A stretch of 64,000 bases of DNA from Globisporangium splendens (taxonomy: Eukaryota; Oomycota; Peronosporomycetes; Pythiales; Pythiaceae): assembly GCA_006386115.1 (NCBI GenBank), contig VFIW01000002.1:310001-374000 (forward strand), read 5' to 3'. The notes below the pieces were generated by a model, which ran no database searches, was not told the origin of the DNA, and was given only the letters and a program-made list of their open reading frames with translations. The translations under genes and the position numbers were made by a program. Shown one piece after another: positions 1-11,966 of the stretch. How positions within the stretch are numbered: the first letter of the stretch is position 1; each line of letters opens with the position of its first letter.

Positions 1-2516
1 TTGGTCTGCATTGTCTTCTCGAGCTCGTCGTCACGGAGCTTGCTCGTGGCCACTGTCACGCGCTCGCGTTGGTCCTCGATGAGCGCGTGCAGCCTCGCTT
101 GCTTCGCGAACGAGGGCTTGACCTGGGCTTCGAGTTTGCGCAATTCGCGCTGCACTTCGGCCTCGGCGCGACCGCGATGGCCGCGAAGCACACGCTGGAT
201 CGTAATCGCTGATGCCACACGCTTCCTCTGCGCAATCAAAGTCAACCGCATCGTGCGGACAAAGCCTCGAGACATGTGCATCCTGTACGCGCGTTGTATC
301 GCATTCGCGGCTTCGTGCTCACGTGCGCGGAGTTTGATCAACCCCAGCAGCACGGCGGACAAGTGCTTTTGACGAAGTCCGCGCCAGTACCATTGGATCG
401 TCATGGCCGCGTTGATGCGAACTAATACCTCGGCTTCCTTCCGTAGGATCAATGCGTTGCGTCGTCCTCTGTGGCCACGCACCACTTTCTGCATCATCAC
501 GGCGCCATCGTGCTGCTTCTTGCGGTGCAGCAGCTCTGTGAGTCTCTGCGCGCGTTGCTGTCGACCCTGGTGACCTCGGTACACACGTTGCACGAACAAC
601 ACGGCCTCAAGCTCGCGTTGCGCTTGGCGTCGACTCGCTTCACGCGCGGCATGCAACATCGCGGCATCACATCTTCCGCGGTGACCTCGGTATGAGCGTT
701 GCGCCTTGACCGCCGCGAGCTCGAGCATGACCTGAACATGCGCCTCGGCCAGCTGCTGCTGTCGAATCGCAGCTTTCATGTTGCGCACGCGAGTGCGGCT
801 CTGGTATCCGCGAAAGAGCCTCTGGAAGACCAGCGCTGCCTCGTTCTCGTTTTCCTGGATGCGACACAGCCGCTTGGTGCGCGCGAGCATGCGTCGTAGT
901 CGTACATTGCGGTACTCTCTTCCGATCCGCGATGCCGCAGCGTCTTCGCGAGTGTGCTGCTTGTCTGCGGCGATGCGCTTCCGCACCAAGAAGCCTCGGA
1001 CACGTGCCTGGATCTTGGGCGGTACATGTCTCTGGACGTACTTGAGCTTGGTTTCCCAGAGTCCACCGCGCGTGAGGCAGCCGCGCATCGCCGCCTGGAT
1101 CTTGACGGCGCTTTTCCACTCGAGAATGCGTCGATCGCGCTGTCTGCATAATTCTGCGGCGTCCTATCTGCGCGCAGTCGGTGAGATCGAGCGTCGTGAG
1201 GTTCGTGCACGCCTTGGTGATATCTGCAACCCCGCTTTCTGTGATCCGCGGACAATTTGCGAGCGCGAGCGTCGCCAATGGCGGTGACAGCGACGACGAA
1301 AACGCGCTCTTCGCGGTGGCGCTGCTGGCGGAAAGCGCCTCGAGTGCCGTGTCGTTGATGCGTTGGCAACCCAAAAGGTTCAGGTACTTGAGCTGCTGGC
1401 AGTGCTGCGCGAACCCCAACTGCATCAATGTTTGGCGAGCCGCTGATATCGAGCCACGTGAGCGCTTTGCATTTGGTCGCGAGCGCGATGACGTCGGCGT
1501 TCGTCATCTGGACGCATCCTGCGAGCGAGAGTGTGTGCAGCGCGAGGCATTGGCTCGCCAGCGCCTGGATCGCGATGCTGCTCACGTCGCGGCATCCTGT
1601 CAGCTTCAGAGTCGTGAGCAATGGGTATCCTCGAGCAATGGCACGCACACCTGCGTCATGAACGTGGCGGCACCTAAAGAGATCCAAGTGGGTCAGCTGC
1701 GGACACCACTTGCCGATCTCGACCAGCGCCTTGTCGCCATACTCGCCCACATGCTCGCACTCGGAGACGTCGACGTGGCGCAGGTTCTGCTTGCAGCACT
1801 GCGCGATCTTGACGATCCCAGCGTCCGAGATGCGCGCGCAGCGCCGCAGGATCAACGTGTGCAGCGTCCAGCAACCCGCCGCGAGCGTCTGCAGCACAGT
1901 GTCCGTGATCTGAGGACACTCGCTGAGCTCAACGAGTCCAAGTGGACAATTGTGCGCGAGCAGCCGCAGTCCGAGCTCCGTCACGCGCGCGCACTGCGCC
2001 AAGTGGATCGTGCCTAGTTGCGGACATTGGCGCGCGATCGTCCAGAGTCCGGCGTCCGTGATGTGCGTGTACCCATTGAGCTGCAAGCCGCGGAGCTGCG
2101 GGATCGTCGCGACAACCTCATGGAGCGTGGCGTCCGCGATCACGAGCCTCGTGTCGCGAGCGTGCAGCGCGAGATCGAGCACGCGCTGGATGGCGCCGTG
2201 GTCGTCTGCGAGAAAGTTGTGCAGGAACGAGCGCATCTGCCGCTGCTGCTGCTCGTCCACTGGCGGCCGCGAGTGTTGAACGTCGTGCTGGAGCGAAGGC
2301 AGACGCGACGCATCGTCATCTTCATGCCGAGTGTGCTAGTGAGTAGCTGTCGGTGATCGCAGTGGCTTGACGAGCTTCGTTCTCGGTAGTGAGGCTGGTG
2401 CCCTGGCGCTGCTTGCGTAACTCTGGCAGAGTGGTGTCATCGTCATTGTCTTCTTGGAGATACCGGTATGAGCCTTCGCGCGGACTGCGTGCCACCATCA
2501 GCACGCGCTCTTTCAT
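1..2516 (-). pseudogene. LRR (AMN1-like) plus IQ-motif protein, frameshifted, 3' end outside window
   Basis: The N-terminal half (about 2260-1430) is a run of ~26-residue cysteine-containing leucine-rich repeats of the AMN1/F-box-LRR type (pattern LxxLxLxxCxxIxDxGL). The C-terminal half (about 1150 to the left edge) is a string of IQ calmodulin-binding motifs, for example AVKIQAAMRG, AIQRAYRMHMSRG and AITIQRVLRGHRGR. The repeats change frame near 1395-1405, where about 5 nt seem to be missing from one repeat, and change again near 1160, where one extra base separates the last repeat from the first IQ segment. No intron explains either jump because the homology is continuous. The likely start is the ATG at 2516, followed by a poorly defined intron near 2340-2390. 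LRR plus IQ architecture fits a calmodulin-binding scaffold, possibly axonemal, but that role is inference. Two sequencing indels could also explain the breaks. Confidence 0.65.
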
Positions 2517-2536
2517 ACTGGGAGCCACCTGCACAA

Positions 2537-2554
2537 GCACACACACACACACAC
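2537..2554. repeat. (AC)n microsatellite
   Basis: Uninterrupted AC dinucleotide run just 5' of the LRR-IQ gene start. Confidence 0.8.
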
Positions 2555-2802
2555 GTAAATCCATATGACAAGCGCGCAAATCGAACGCGAGATGGTGTGG
2601 GCTGTTATTACTCTCTGGTTAATTATCTCGGAGAAGAAGCAAGCACGCTGCGCGGCAACGGTGAAGTTAAGAATACGCACTGCCTGGTATAGTTGAGGTA
2701 CATTCACCCATCGCTCTTGCACATAACAAGCAAACGCCGTGAGTGTTGTATAGCGGATGCGCATTCGCTTGGTTTTATGTGTTGTGATGTGTACTGAGCG
2801 CT

Positions 2803-3271
2803 TTAGTTGCCGGCATCCAGCGACGCCGTGCCCGAAGAGAGCGGCACCGTGACGGTCGTTCTCTCGTCGCCCGTGTACGCCGACACGAGCGACATGGTCG
2901 CGAACATGATGGACATGGACAGCTGCTTGACGTCCGAGTCCAGGTTGCGCATGTTGCCGAACGACGCGCCGCAGCAGATGAAGCACGCCCACGCCAGCGC
3001 CTTCCACTACATGCGCGCACATAAACCGGCATACGCAACATCATATAGAGCACAAGAGAGCGCATTTCACAGTCAGCATAACCACATTCCCCATACGACA
3101 AACGACCAAGACAGTTGCGCGTTGTGGAACCTTGAGGGTGAAGCTGAGGAAGCCGAGGAGCATGGAGAGGCCCGAGTAGTAGTCTGGCGGGTCGCGGCTG
3201 ATGTCCACGGGCTCGCGGATGAACGAGTGCACCTCGGCGGGGCGGCGCGGGTCTCCAGTCACGCTCGCCAT
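2803..3271 (-). CDS. PAT complex subunit Asterix (WDR83OS-like)
   Basis: Two exons: 3271-3131 and 3006-2803 (114 residues), joined in phase across a 124-bp intron; stop TAA at 2805-2803. The protein starts MASVTGDPRRP, has the family's PDY motif before the first hydrophobic segment, and a second segment rich in Trp/Cys/Phe followed by FGNMRNLDSDVKQL, which aligns with the SFANSRSSEDTKQ region of metazoan Asterix. Length is close to the usual ~106 residues. Known role: small ER membrane protein that pairs with CCDC47 in the PAT complex and protects polar transmembrane segments during multipass protein insertion. The open frame is complete, unlike its neighbours on both sides. Confidence 0.85.
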
Positions 3272-3419
3272 CTCGATCCAATGCTCTTGTTACGGGGAGG
3301 GAGGGGGAATATGCTGATGTGCAGTGCGTGTTCCAGGCAGTGCATGCTTGGGGCAGTGGGCTACTATTGAGAGGGCAAATATGTCTTGTTTTGTATGCGA
3401 GTCTACTATAAAAGTATGG

Positions 3420-4622
3420 TCATGGTCGCAACTGCTTTGTGAGTGCGAGCGTCTCCATGTGGAAGGCGTCAATGTGCTCGAGGAACTCGCCGTAGCTCTC
3501 GGAATGCACGTTGAACGTGCTGTCGCCCTGCTCCCAGAGTGCACCAGAGACATAGTGGCGTTATTCTGCTCGTGTAAGTTGATGGGCGTGTGACGTACCT
3601 TCTGATGATGCTTGTTCTTGAGCTCCTAGACCTCGAGCTCGTGGTGCGCGCGCATGGCGGCGAGTTCGGCTGCGTGTTTCTTCCGCAGCTTGTCTCGGAC
3701 CTCCACTTCCTTTTCCAGCGTCTTCTCGTAGCCTTTGAGCACCGCCTGCAGTTCCTAAAGTGTCGTGCATCCGTGGGATAAATGAGATCAATAGGATGGT
3801 GCCTGGTGCATGGCTCGTCGTGGCGTCGGGTACCTTGAGTTGCACCTTGAGCGTGTGGTTCTCGTGCTTTTGGTCGTGCAACTCGACGCGCATCTTCTCA
3901 AACGCTCCTTTCCAGACGCGCTCCCACTCCCATTGATCCTCGCTCTCGCTCGTCTGGACCTGCTGATGCTGTGTCTACTTGATCAAAAGATGAGGAAGGA
4001 GGAAATGAGCAACAGTTGTGCTCAAATGCATCATTGATACGTGTCACTGAAAAATATGGCGTATGATCGTGCGTGTGGCGGCGCGATGTTCTCAACATCT
4101 CGTCGAGCGTGGCTGTCGTGATGACCCACAAGCGGTCGTCGTCTTTGGTGAGCTTGTGGACTCTCTGGAACTGTGCGAAGGACCTACGTGACAAAGTTAT
4201 CACCAATTGAGCAAATTGATCCATGGACCAAGGCATCGCTGCAACAAAAGACATGACGGACATGGTGACGAAGTAGCGTTGGCAACGATCCTTGCGGCGG
4301 CATCTTGACAAACGGCTCATCAAGAGCCTATGGTAGAAATCATTAGCGTATCCGCCCTAAGAAAAAACTTCATGAAGATATCACATGCACGCACCCTGTG
4401 CATGAGCATCTGCAGTAACGTCGTCGCGTACTCCAGCACGTTTTTCATCCACGTCGGATTGGAGGTCGGCTGCGTCTGGAGCTTACGCACCCAGTGATTG
4501 ACGCGGATCTGCTGGTGTTTGCTATCTCCACGCGCATTGAGCTCCTGGATGTGCGCCAGCACATCGTGGAGTGAGTCCTGGTGTGCTGTCGGGGTAGCGC
4601 TTCTGCTACCGTTCACTGCCAT
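3420..4622 (-). pseudogene. DUF4485-domain coiled-coil protein (CEP112-like), with in-frame stop
   Basis: Starts with ATG at 4622-4620. The first exon contains HWVRKL, then a segment ending LLQMLMHR; after an intron the next exon begins LDEPFVKMPPQGSLPTL. This W-x-x-KL...LLxxL...EPFxxxPxxGxL pattern is the DUF4485 domain found at the N-terminus of centrosomal protein CEP112. Later exons are charged coiled coil (for example around 3880 and 3740-3620). In the coiled coil near 3630 the frame reads ELEV, TAG, ELKNKHHQK: the heptad pattern continues across the stop, which points to a nonsense mutation rather than a natural end. The last exon (about 3560-3420) cannot be joined without another stop. 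CEP112 relatives act at centrosomes or basal bodies; a ciliary role here is inferred from the family. Confidence 0.5.
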
Positions 4623-4888
4623 GCTCGTGTCGAAGCCGCCGACCCAGTTGATTATGTGGAGCCTACGAATGGTATCGTTGACTGGTGATATGAAGAGGCA
4701 CGAACGAGAAAGGCACTCCGAGTCGTTTCGGATCACTTTCGTAAACCGCAACGACTGCGCTTAACGCTATTGACGCTGTTCATGTTGACGCTCGTGCTGC
4801 CTTGAAAGCTTTGCGTTGTCTTTGGTCTGTCTGACGCATCTTCGCGCAAAATTGCGACTTTGTAGTGTGCCGAGTCCTCGTCGTCATC

Positions 4889-7800
4889 ATGGACCACAAG
4901 GTCACGACGGACTACACGCGGTTGCTCGCGGATGCCAACGTCAAGATGCGCTGATCTTGTTTTCTGTGCCGTGCATCGCACTAAACATGGACGAACGTTG
5001 TTGTCTTGCGTGAAAACCCAGGTTTACGTGCGTGCGCGGCCGTGTGCCGATGGCCAAAAGCTGTCCGAGGACATGTTTGAGCGCAACCGCGACACGCAAA
5101 AGAACATCGCCATCAAAGTGCGTTTTCTATGCTTACTATCGCGATCACAACAGCCAAACTTGATGAATATGTGCGTTTTGCGCGTGCATAGAACACGGAG
5201 AGCATGCAATACGGCAACCACGCGTTCAGCTTTGATCATGTACGCGCTCATAATTATGAAATTGGGATGCTTCAGTTTCGGAGGGTGAACTAAATTGCGC
5301 GTTTGGCGGCTCTCGTGTGTGGTAGACAAGCAAGCCGCTCGTGGATTATGCGCTCAAGGGAATCAATAGTTGCTGCTTTGCTTATGGCCAAACTGGGTCC
5401 GGCAAAACGCTCAGGTGTGTGAATGCTATAGCGAAAAGATTCCACCACAGTGCTTTTTGTTTCTGAATTTGCAGCTTTGTGTATCTTGTGCATTGTGTGA
5501 AACTTTTGTATTTAGCATTTTCGGTGAGTTTGGCGAGAAAGCTGGCCTCCTGTCGCGCTCCATCGAGTCACTTTTCGAGTTTGTCGAGCGCAACGACAAC
5601 AAATCCAAAGCACGTCTTTGCTTGTTGATCAGTTCGAATGTCGTTGCTGTCTTCGCGTTAGCCTTTAATTTCAAATTGTGGGCTTCCGTGGACTCAACTC
5701 AGGAATCCACACTCGTCGTGAGTTTCTCGAGATTTACTGCGACCGAGTCCGCGATCTGTCTCGAGAGTAATGAGTTCTCTCCTCTTCATATTGCTATACA
5801 ATGTTGCGAGGTTGGTGAAAGTGGCTGACTTCCTTTCGTGTTTGCCTTGGCGATAGCTACCTGAAGAAAACGGGGCGTCCAATCTCCTATCAGGCATCGA
5901 GTAGCACCGAGTGGTTCCTTCGCCAGGTCCGTTACCTGCACAAGTTTTGCCAGATCATGAAGAACTTGGCTTGGTCTCGAATTTGACCTGACAGTCTACC
6001 TTCTGATCTTTGCTCCGTCTGGTCTCGCTATGCGATCTGGTGAACGCAGCAACAAATGCAAAGCACGGAGAGCGCATCAAGGTACAGATGTAACGTTGCA
6101 TTGTCATGATAAATCGTTCTTGGTGTCCATGCGAGAACTAACGCGTTATGTGCACACGCAGCTTTGGTTCCAATCCGCCGCGCGTGGACGAAGAGTACGA
6201 TTACGAGAAAGCAAACTTTGAGATCCACGAAGATGCACAGGGGAACGTGTTTATGAAGGACCTCGCGATGGTCACGGTCTCATCCCGGGAAGAAGTCGAC
6301 GCACTCGTGCAATCGGGACTCAAGCTGTGCGCGACCCACGAGACGAAAATGGACGCGGTCTCGTCCCGTTCCCACACCGTGTTCACGATCCGCATCTTCC
6401 AGCAGAGTAGGTAGTTTCACGAGTTCAGCAGTTCCCATTTCATCATTGAGCGCTGATTCAAATGGAGCCACTCTCGTTGTGATGCGCTGCTCATAGTCCA
6501 AGAAACTGGTGAAGTGATCTATGGGATGCTCAATATGGTGGACCTCGCGGGCTCCGAGCGGCTCAAGAAGAGCGAATCCGACAGCCAGCGTCTCAAAGAA
6601 GCGCTGCACATCAACTCGAGTCTCTCGGCCGTCGGCAAAGTGGTCATGTCACTCGATCCGGAGAGTGGGTACAACTACATCCCGTACCGTGGCTCGAAAT
6701 TGACGCGATTGCTGCAAAACAGCATTGGTGAGGAGTATTTCCGTTTGCATACAAAACCAATTTCAGTCTACTCACCTCCACATGCACATTAAATACAGGC
6801 GGCAATTGCTTTACGATCTTGATCGCGACGATTCACCCCATGAAGGAGCACTACGAAGAGTGTCTTGGCGCATTACAATTCGCGAATCGATGTCGTTCGG
6901 TCTAAAATCAAGTACGTCCATTGCAGAGTGTCTCGTTTGGCAGCTCTGGGCTTCTCTTCTGACTTCACTCGGATCGTTTACCTTCTTGAACATGCTCGCA
7001 GCCGCGTGTCAACCACATCAATGGCTCTGTTGCCGATAAAGACCGCCGGATTCGCAAACTGCAAGACGAGTTGTCGGTCTTGCGTCGGCAGCTCGAAGGA
7101 CTGCGAACCGAGTACAATAACAAATTTGTACTCACACTGAATGAACTGGGGTTTGATGCTGAGGAGATCACCGAGACGGGAGACATCAAGTTTGCTGCGA
7201 GTTTAGAAATCGTTTTGCGCAGCATGGACGCGGTTTTGCTTCTCCGAAGTAGTTCTGGCTGATATCGTGTTGTCTTCGACAGGATGGCCTCTTGCTTCGA
7301 TCTGTGTTCTCCGAAAAAGGGGACGAGTGCGCACGTGATGAGGGTGGTAGCAGTGACACGCTCAGTCTTTCTCCAACTCGGAAAGCTGCGAATCAGTCGC
7401 AGCTCCAGACGACGCGAAAAGCGCATGGTACGTGCCGCTAAGTGGTTCACAGGACGGGGTCGGCAACTGTGATTCGTCGTTGGCTTTTGTGTTTTTTTCA
7501 CCGGACAGAGATCTCGAAGAGAGACCGTGATCGCCTGCGTCAGAAATACACCAATGCGAAAAACAACTTCTCGATCGTCGTGGTGCGAAAAACGAGCCCT
7601 TGCGTTCAAATCGCTTGGGTGTGTGTGTCCTCACCGTTTGGCTCGAATTCCGTAGGATGAGGCAAAGAAAGACAAAGAAGCGTCTCGGAAAGCACTCACT
7701 GACCAGCGACGGCGCACCGCGGTCTTGGAAGACAACCTCGTGCAGAAAACCAAAGAGTACGAGCGTGCGTTAGCGAGTGAAGAAGCCAAGCACCGCGCCG

Positions 7801-9074
7801 AGATCAAGGAGCTGCTCAGTCGAAACCCGCACTCGAGCAGCGGAAGTCAGGAGCAGACGTTGTGGAAACGATCAGCGTCTATCGGGAACATGCGTGCCGA
7901 TCCAGCCGTGGACGAATCCAAGAAGCGCGAGCAGCAAAATGAACAGGTAATTTTGAACAGCAGCAATGTGTGGCCGATGCGCAGGTTTGCTAAAGTGGCT
8001 GGTATAATTCGTGGATTTGATCGCATCTAGAAACTGCGCCAACGCGTTGCGGCACTACAGACATCGAAAGAAGACGAGATTGCGCTCATTCGACAGCATG
8101 CACGAACCTTTTCCTTCTCGTAGTGTCAAACGGACCGGTATATTGAAGCTGACGCGATCTTGGACCCGTAGTTTGAACAGATTTTGAAGAAGAAAACCGA
8201 AGACCTGGAAGCAGCAAATGGGAAGCTGCAGCAACTGCATGTGGCCACGGCTCGCACTGTCGATATAACGCGATAGCCTCAATTCTATTCTTCCGAACTC
8301 GAGACGCGCATTGATATTCTTGCTCACGAAATCCGTCGTTGCCTTCTTCGTAGAGTCTGCACGAGGATTGCGTCGAATTGTACTCGTATGTTGGTCGATT
8401 GTTGCAGGTGGTCGAGAACGGACAACGGTGCGTTCCATACTTCTCAAATATTGCTTGCATGCGCACTAATGGGATACTTGCATTTGGCAGAAGTGGATTG
8501 CCGCCAAAGAACATCCTTGCTGACTCCACGAAGCGGCGTCATTTGAAAGCATTGGTAAGCTAGACCATTGTCGTTCTGGGTGAGACGAGCGACTCGTAGT
8601 AACAATCAACACAGGTGGCAACGGATACGAATAAGCACCTTCAACACTTCGACTGCGCACATGTCTATGACGATGGCAAACTGGTGCGACCAGTTTCCGC
8701 TCCAGCTCGACGATCCAAGACGACGACGTACCCTTCAGTACTACGCGACCGCGTGAATCAAACCGTTGGCAGCAGCGACGCCGAGGAAACCATTTTCAGT
8801 CGATCGCACACGCCGACGAAATCGTGTCCGTCGATCTCTCAAACCAGCAAAGGACCTCTCGATGTGGTCGAGTTCAACCGAATCAAGTCCCTGCTAGAGG
8901 AAGAGGTACGGGTTTGCTGCACATCAGTGCGTCTCCAACCAAATGCTGGAGTCGTGCTCAGAGGCTGACATATTTTGTTGTGCTCGATACCACCAGCGCA
9001 AGAAGAACAAAGCACTCAAAGCAGCAAATAGTGCTCTCACTCGGCAAAGCCAGCGAAAAACTTTGGGTCATTGA
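4889..9074 (+). pseudogene. Kinesin heavy chain, many small introns, motor domain frameshifted
   Basis: Motor-domain pieces appear in order: VYVRARP (after about 5020), the P-loop AYGQTGSGKT (about 5385-5415), SFLEIYCDRVRDL (about 5721-5760), the switch I region SSRSHTVFTI (about 6361-6390), switch [18 protein letters not shown] (about 6530-6575), then INSSL and [13 protein letters not shown] (about 6610-6725). Coiled-coil tail exons follow to a TGA at 9072-9074. At least a dozen introns are needed. The exon at about 5698 reads ESTLVVSF in one frame and then LEIYCDRVRDL in another: one base is missing at about 5724 inside a motif that is near-invariant in kinesins, so the motor cannot be translated as it stands. 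A further in-frame TGA may lie near 8520, but the exon frame there is uncertain. Subfamily not assigned; a flagellar role is suggested only by its state of decay and neighbours. Confidence 0.7.
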
Positions 9075-9253
9075 CACTGTAATGGCGATCTCGAACGTCG
9101 TGTGCTTCAAAAGTATAATCTATTCCAATTTTGAAGTTTGCCTTGTAAATCCAAAAACACTGTTAGAGCGCCAAGTCTTGTTGGAATCAACTCATTGCAA
9201 AAGTCTCGTCCAAGGGTTCAGCTGCATCTTCTACGTGTGGCTAGCAGATAAAC

Positions 9254-10932
9254 TCACTTTTCGGCAACGATTCGCAGCATCTCCTCCACCGAGGTGAATT
9301 TCTCGCGGGGCTTCCCCACAGCTTCCCCACGCTTCGTTTCTTCATCGTTCAGTCGCTCGTAATCTTTCCATGACACGAGCTGCTTCTCAGGATTCCTCCC
9401 AAGAATGATTTGCTTAATCGTCTCGAGTCCGTTTGAACTCGCTGGGTTCAAGATTTTCCCACTCGCGATGTCTTCGACGATGCTGGTCACAGTCTCGCGA
9501 GCATCGACAATGTTCGTGCCAATGATGCCAGAAGGGCCACGCTTTACCCAACCAGAGCAGTACAGACCCACGACTTGCTCTCCATCGCCCTTCACATCGA
9601 CGAGCCTGCCTTGGTCGTTTGCAAGCACGTTGCGCTTTGTATCAAACGGAGCATCTTCAAGTGGCTGCGACTTGTACCCAATGCTACGCAGCACCAAGCT
9701 AGCGGTGATCGTCTCGAACTCACCCGTGCCCACAGCACGTTGGCGGTTCGCCTCACCTTGCAACTCGGTCTTCTCTACACGCACACTGCCAACTTTTTCC
9801 GGGTTTTCCCGATCCGCGAGCAGTTCAACTGGAGCAGAGAGAAACTTGATCTGGACCTGACGAGCACCAGCGTCTTCTTTGCCGAATTCACTCGAAACCT
9901 TGGCTGCATGCAAGAAAGTTGGAGAGTTGAGTGTGAGTGACTGCACATAGTCTCATTGTATTTGCAGCAGCAGGAGACTTACTCAGCAGTTCGTTCATGC
10001 GCTTCTTGGCGCGTTGCTCATTAATTTCCTGCTGGGAGCTTTCATTCAGACTGGCCTTCATATCGTCCGGATCAACCACACACGAGACGTTCGTGAGCTT
10101 GGTCAGCTCACGGATTTCTTTCATCGTGAACGCTGCTTGCGCACTCCCACGACGGCCGATCAGGTACACCTTCTTGATGTTGCTGCATCATAGCGGATAA
10201 ACACGGTTAGCACAATTAGCACCCCAAAAGGCACAGTAATAAATGAAAAAATACGTTGTACCTGTTGCGAAGCACGTCGACAGCATGCTGCGAGATATCC
10301 GTCGTCGCGAGCTCATCGACCGATTTCGTCAAAATGCGCGCGCAGTCCACTGCGACGTTGCCCTGTCCGAAGATCACAGCCGTCTCGCCCGACAGATCCA
10401 CTGGCAAATCGCGGAATTGCGGGTGGCCATTGTACCAGTTCACAAACGCTCTCGCGCTCAGCACACCTGCCAAATGTTCACCTGGAATCCCGAGTTCGCG
10501 GTCACCTGCTGCGCCATACGCGAGTACCACCGCGTGGTAGTGCTGCTTGAGCTCGCTCAGCGTGATGTCGTCGCCGACGCGGACGTTGCCGAGAAAGTCG
10601 AAGCGCGCCTCGGCCGCCACTTTCTCGAAATCGTTCATCACCGACTTGACCTCGGGGTGGTCCGGCGCGACACCCGAGCGCACGAGTCCGTAGGGCGCCG
10701 GCAGCGCTTCGAGCATGTCCACGCGCACACCATCGTGCTCCTTGAGCAGGTACTTAGCGGCGTAGAAGCCCGCAGGACCCGAGCCCACGATGCACACACG
10801 CAACGCGGTGTCGGTGACGTCAGAGACCGTCGAGGAGAACGCGCTTGTAGCTGTCCATTGAGCGCTTGTGCTGCGGAGAATGCTGCGGCGCGCGGGCGTC
10901 ATGGAGCGCCGCAGCCACGGCGCCATCATCAT
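9254..10932 (-). CDS. NADPH:adrenodoxin (ferredoxin) oxidoreductase, mitochondrial
   Basis: Three exons (10932-10262, 10182-9983, 9903-9254) join in phase to 506 residues. Residues 1-40 are rich in Arg/Ser/Ala, as expected for a mitochondrial presequence. The FAD-binding motif VGSGPAGFYAAKYL lies near residue 50, PYGLVRSGVAPDHP near 80, and the NADPH-binding GQGNVAVDCARIL near 189. The C-terminal CSGWVKRGPSGIIGTN is the family's second FAD signature. Known role: transfers electrons from NADPH to mitochondrial ferredoxin for Fe-S cluster and heme synthesis. It lies tail-to-tail with the kinesin (180 bp apart) and head-to-head with the myosin. Of three consecutive ATG codons at 10932-10924 the first is used here; an upstream extension of the frame to 11040 is possible. 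Confidence 0.92.
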
Positions 10933-11966
10933 GCTTGTCAATTCGGCACTGACAGAAAAACTGACAGTAGGTTCGGCAGAGAGCAACACGCACTTGCACG
11001 AGTGCGAACTTAGGAGTCGGTTACTCACGGTTCGGCTCATAAACTGAACCGTGATTATGGTCCCTGAACCGAAAGGTTCGCTGCTCCGCTTCTACTGAAC
11101 CGGTTCGCGTTCACCCAACAAACGACCATCACTCTGGATCGGCATGGCGCATATATAGTCCAGTCCCTCCTCCCTATGGTGTGCTTCTGTTGGGGTGGAC
11201 GATGCAAAGGTCTGCCCAGCACATGCACAGCAGCAGAGGATCGGGCAGGCGCCAAACACACCTGAGTATATTTCGTTCGCTTCGACCCCTGTGCGTCTGC
11301 TGGATCACCACTGACGCTTTAGCGAATTCAGCCTTGGAAACACGAATGCTGGGGGGGGAACCACGATGTTTGAGAAATGAATGAACCTGTGTGTACGGTA
11401 TCTCCCGCACGACTCGCTTTTTCTGCAGAGGAGAACCTTCGGCGAACCCACGGGCAGGCTGCTTGTCCTCCCCCACCAGTGCTTGAGTGCGCGCGATCCT
11501 TTCTCCCCCTCCGCTAGCCCATCATCCGCAGTGTTCCCTTCAACCTCGCACAATGCATATGGCTGCATCCCTACCAGTTTCCACAGGCAAATACCGTTTT
11601 CGTCCGCTCTTGTACCGGTATTTTGTTCGCGTCCGTCCGCCCCGTCATGTTTCAAAGAGTTTGATTGGCTGAAAGGGGAGGTGGTGTGACAAGGGATGGG
11701 GCAAGCGGATGCTGTGAGGGGAGCGGACTCTCTCGACGCAGCCGCGCGCACCCAAGAGCGAGAAGGAAGAAAGGAAGAAGAGTGGGGACACCCGCCCCCA
11801 CATTCTCCCACCCCATTCCTCACTTATTTTCGTTTTAGGGCGGCGCACCAGAGAAGAAGAAGCCAAGAAGCCGAAGAAGCAGACGCGGAAGACGAGGACG
11901 CCCTCCCTTCTTCCATCGTGTCTCTCTCTACATTCTCTCTTCCCTCCCCACTGAAATCACGACACG
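10933..11966. other. Intergenic region between divergent FDXR-like and myosin genes
   Basis: About 1 kb with no supported gene. It must hold both promoters. The myosin-proximal part (about 11730-11960) is rich in CT and GAAGAAG tracts. I could not find a convincing oomycete Inr/FPR core promoter. Short frames here are not backed by family similarity. Confidence 0.5.

Noticed and set aside
778..2017. Plus-strand open frames opposite the LRR-IQ gene
   Set aside because: They are shadows of the GC-rich minus-strand gene; the minus strand carries clear LRR and IQ motifs.
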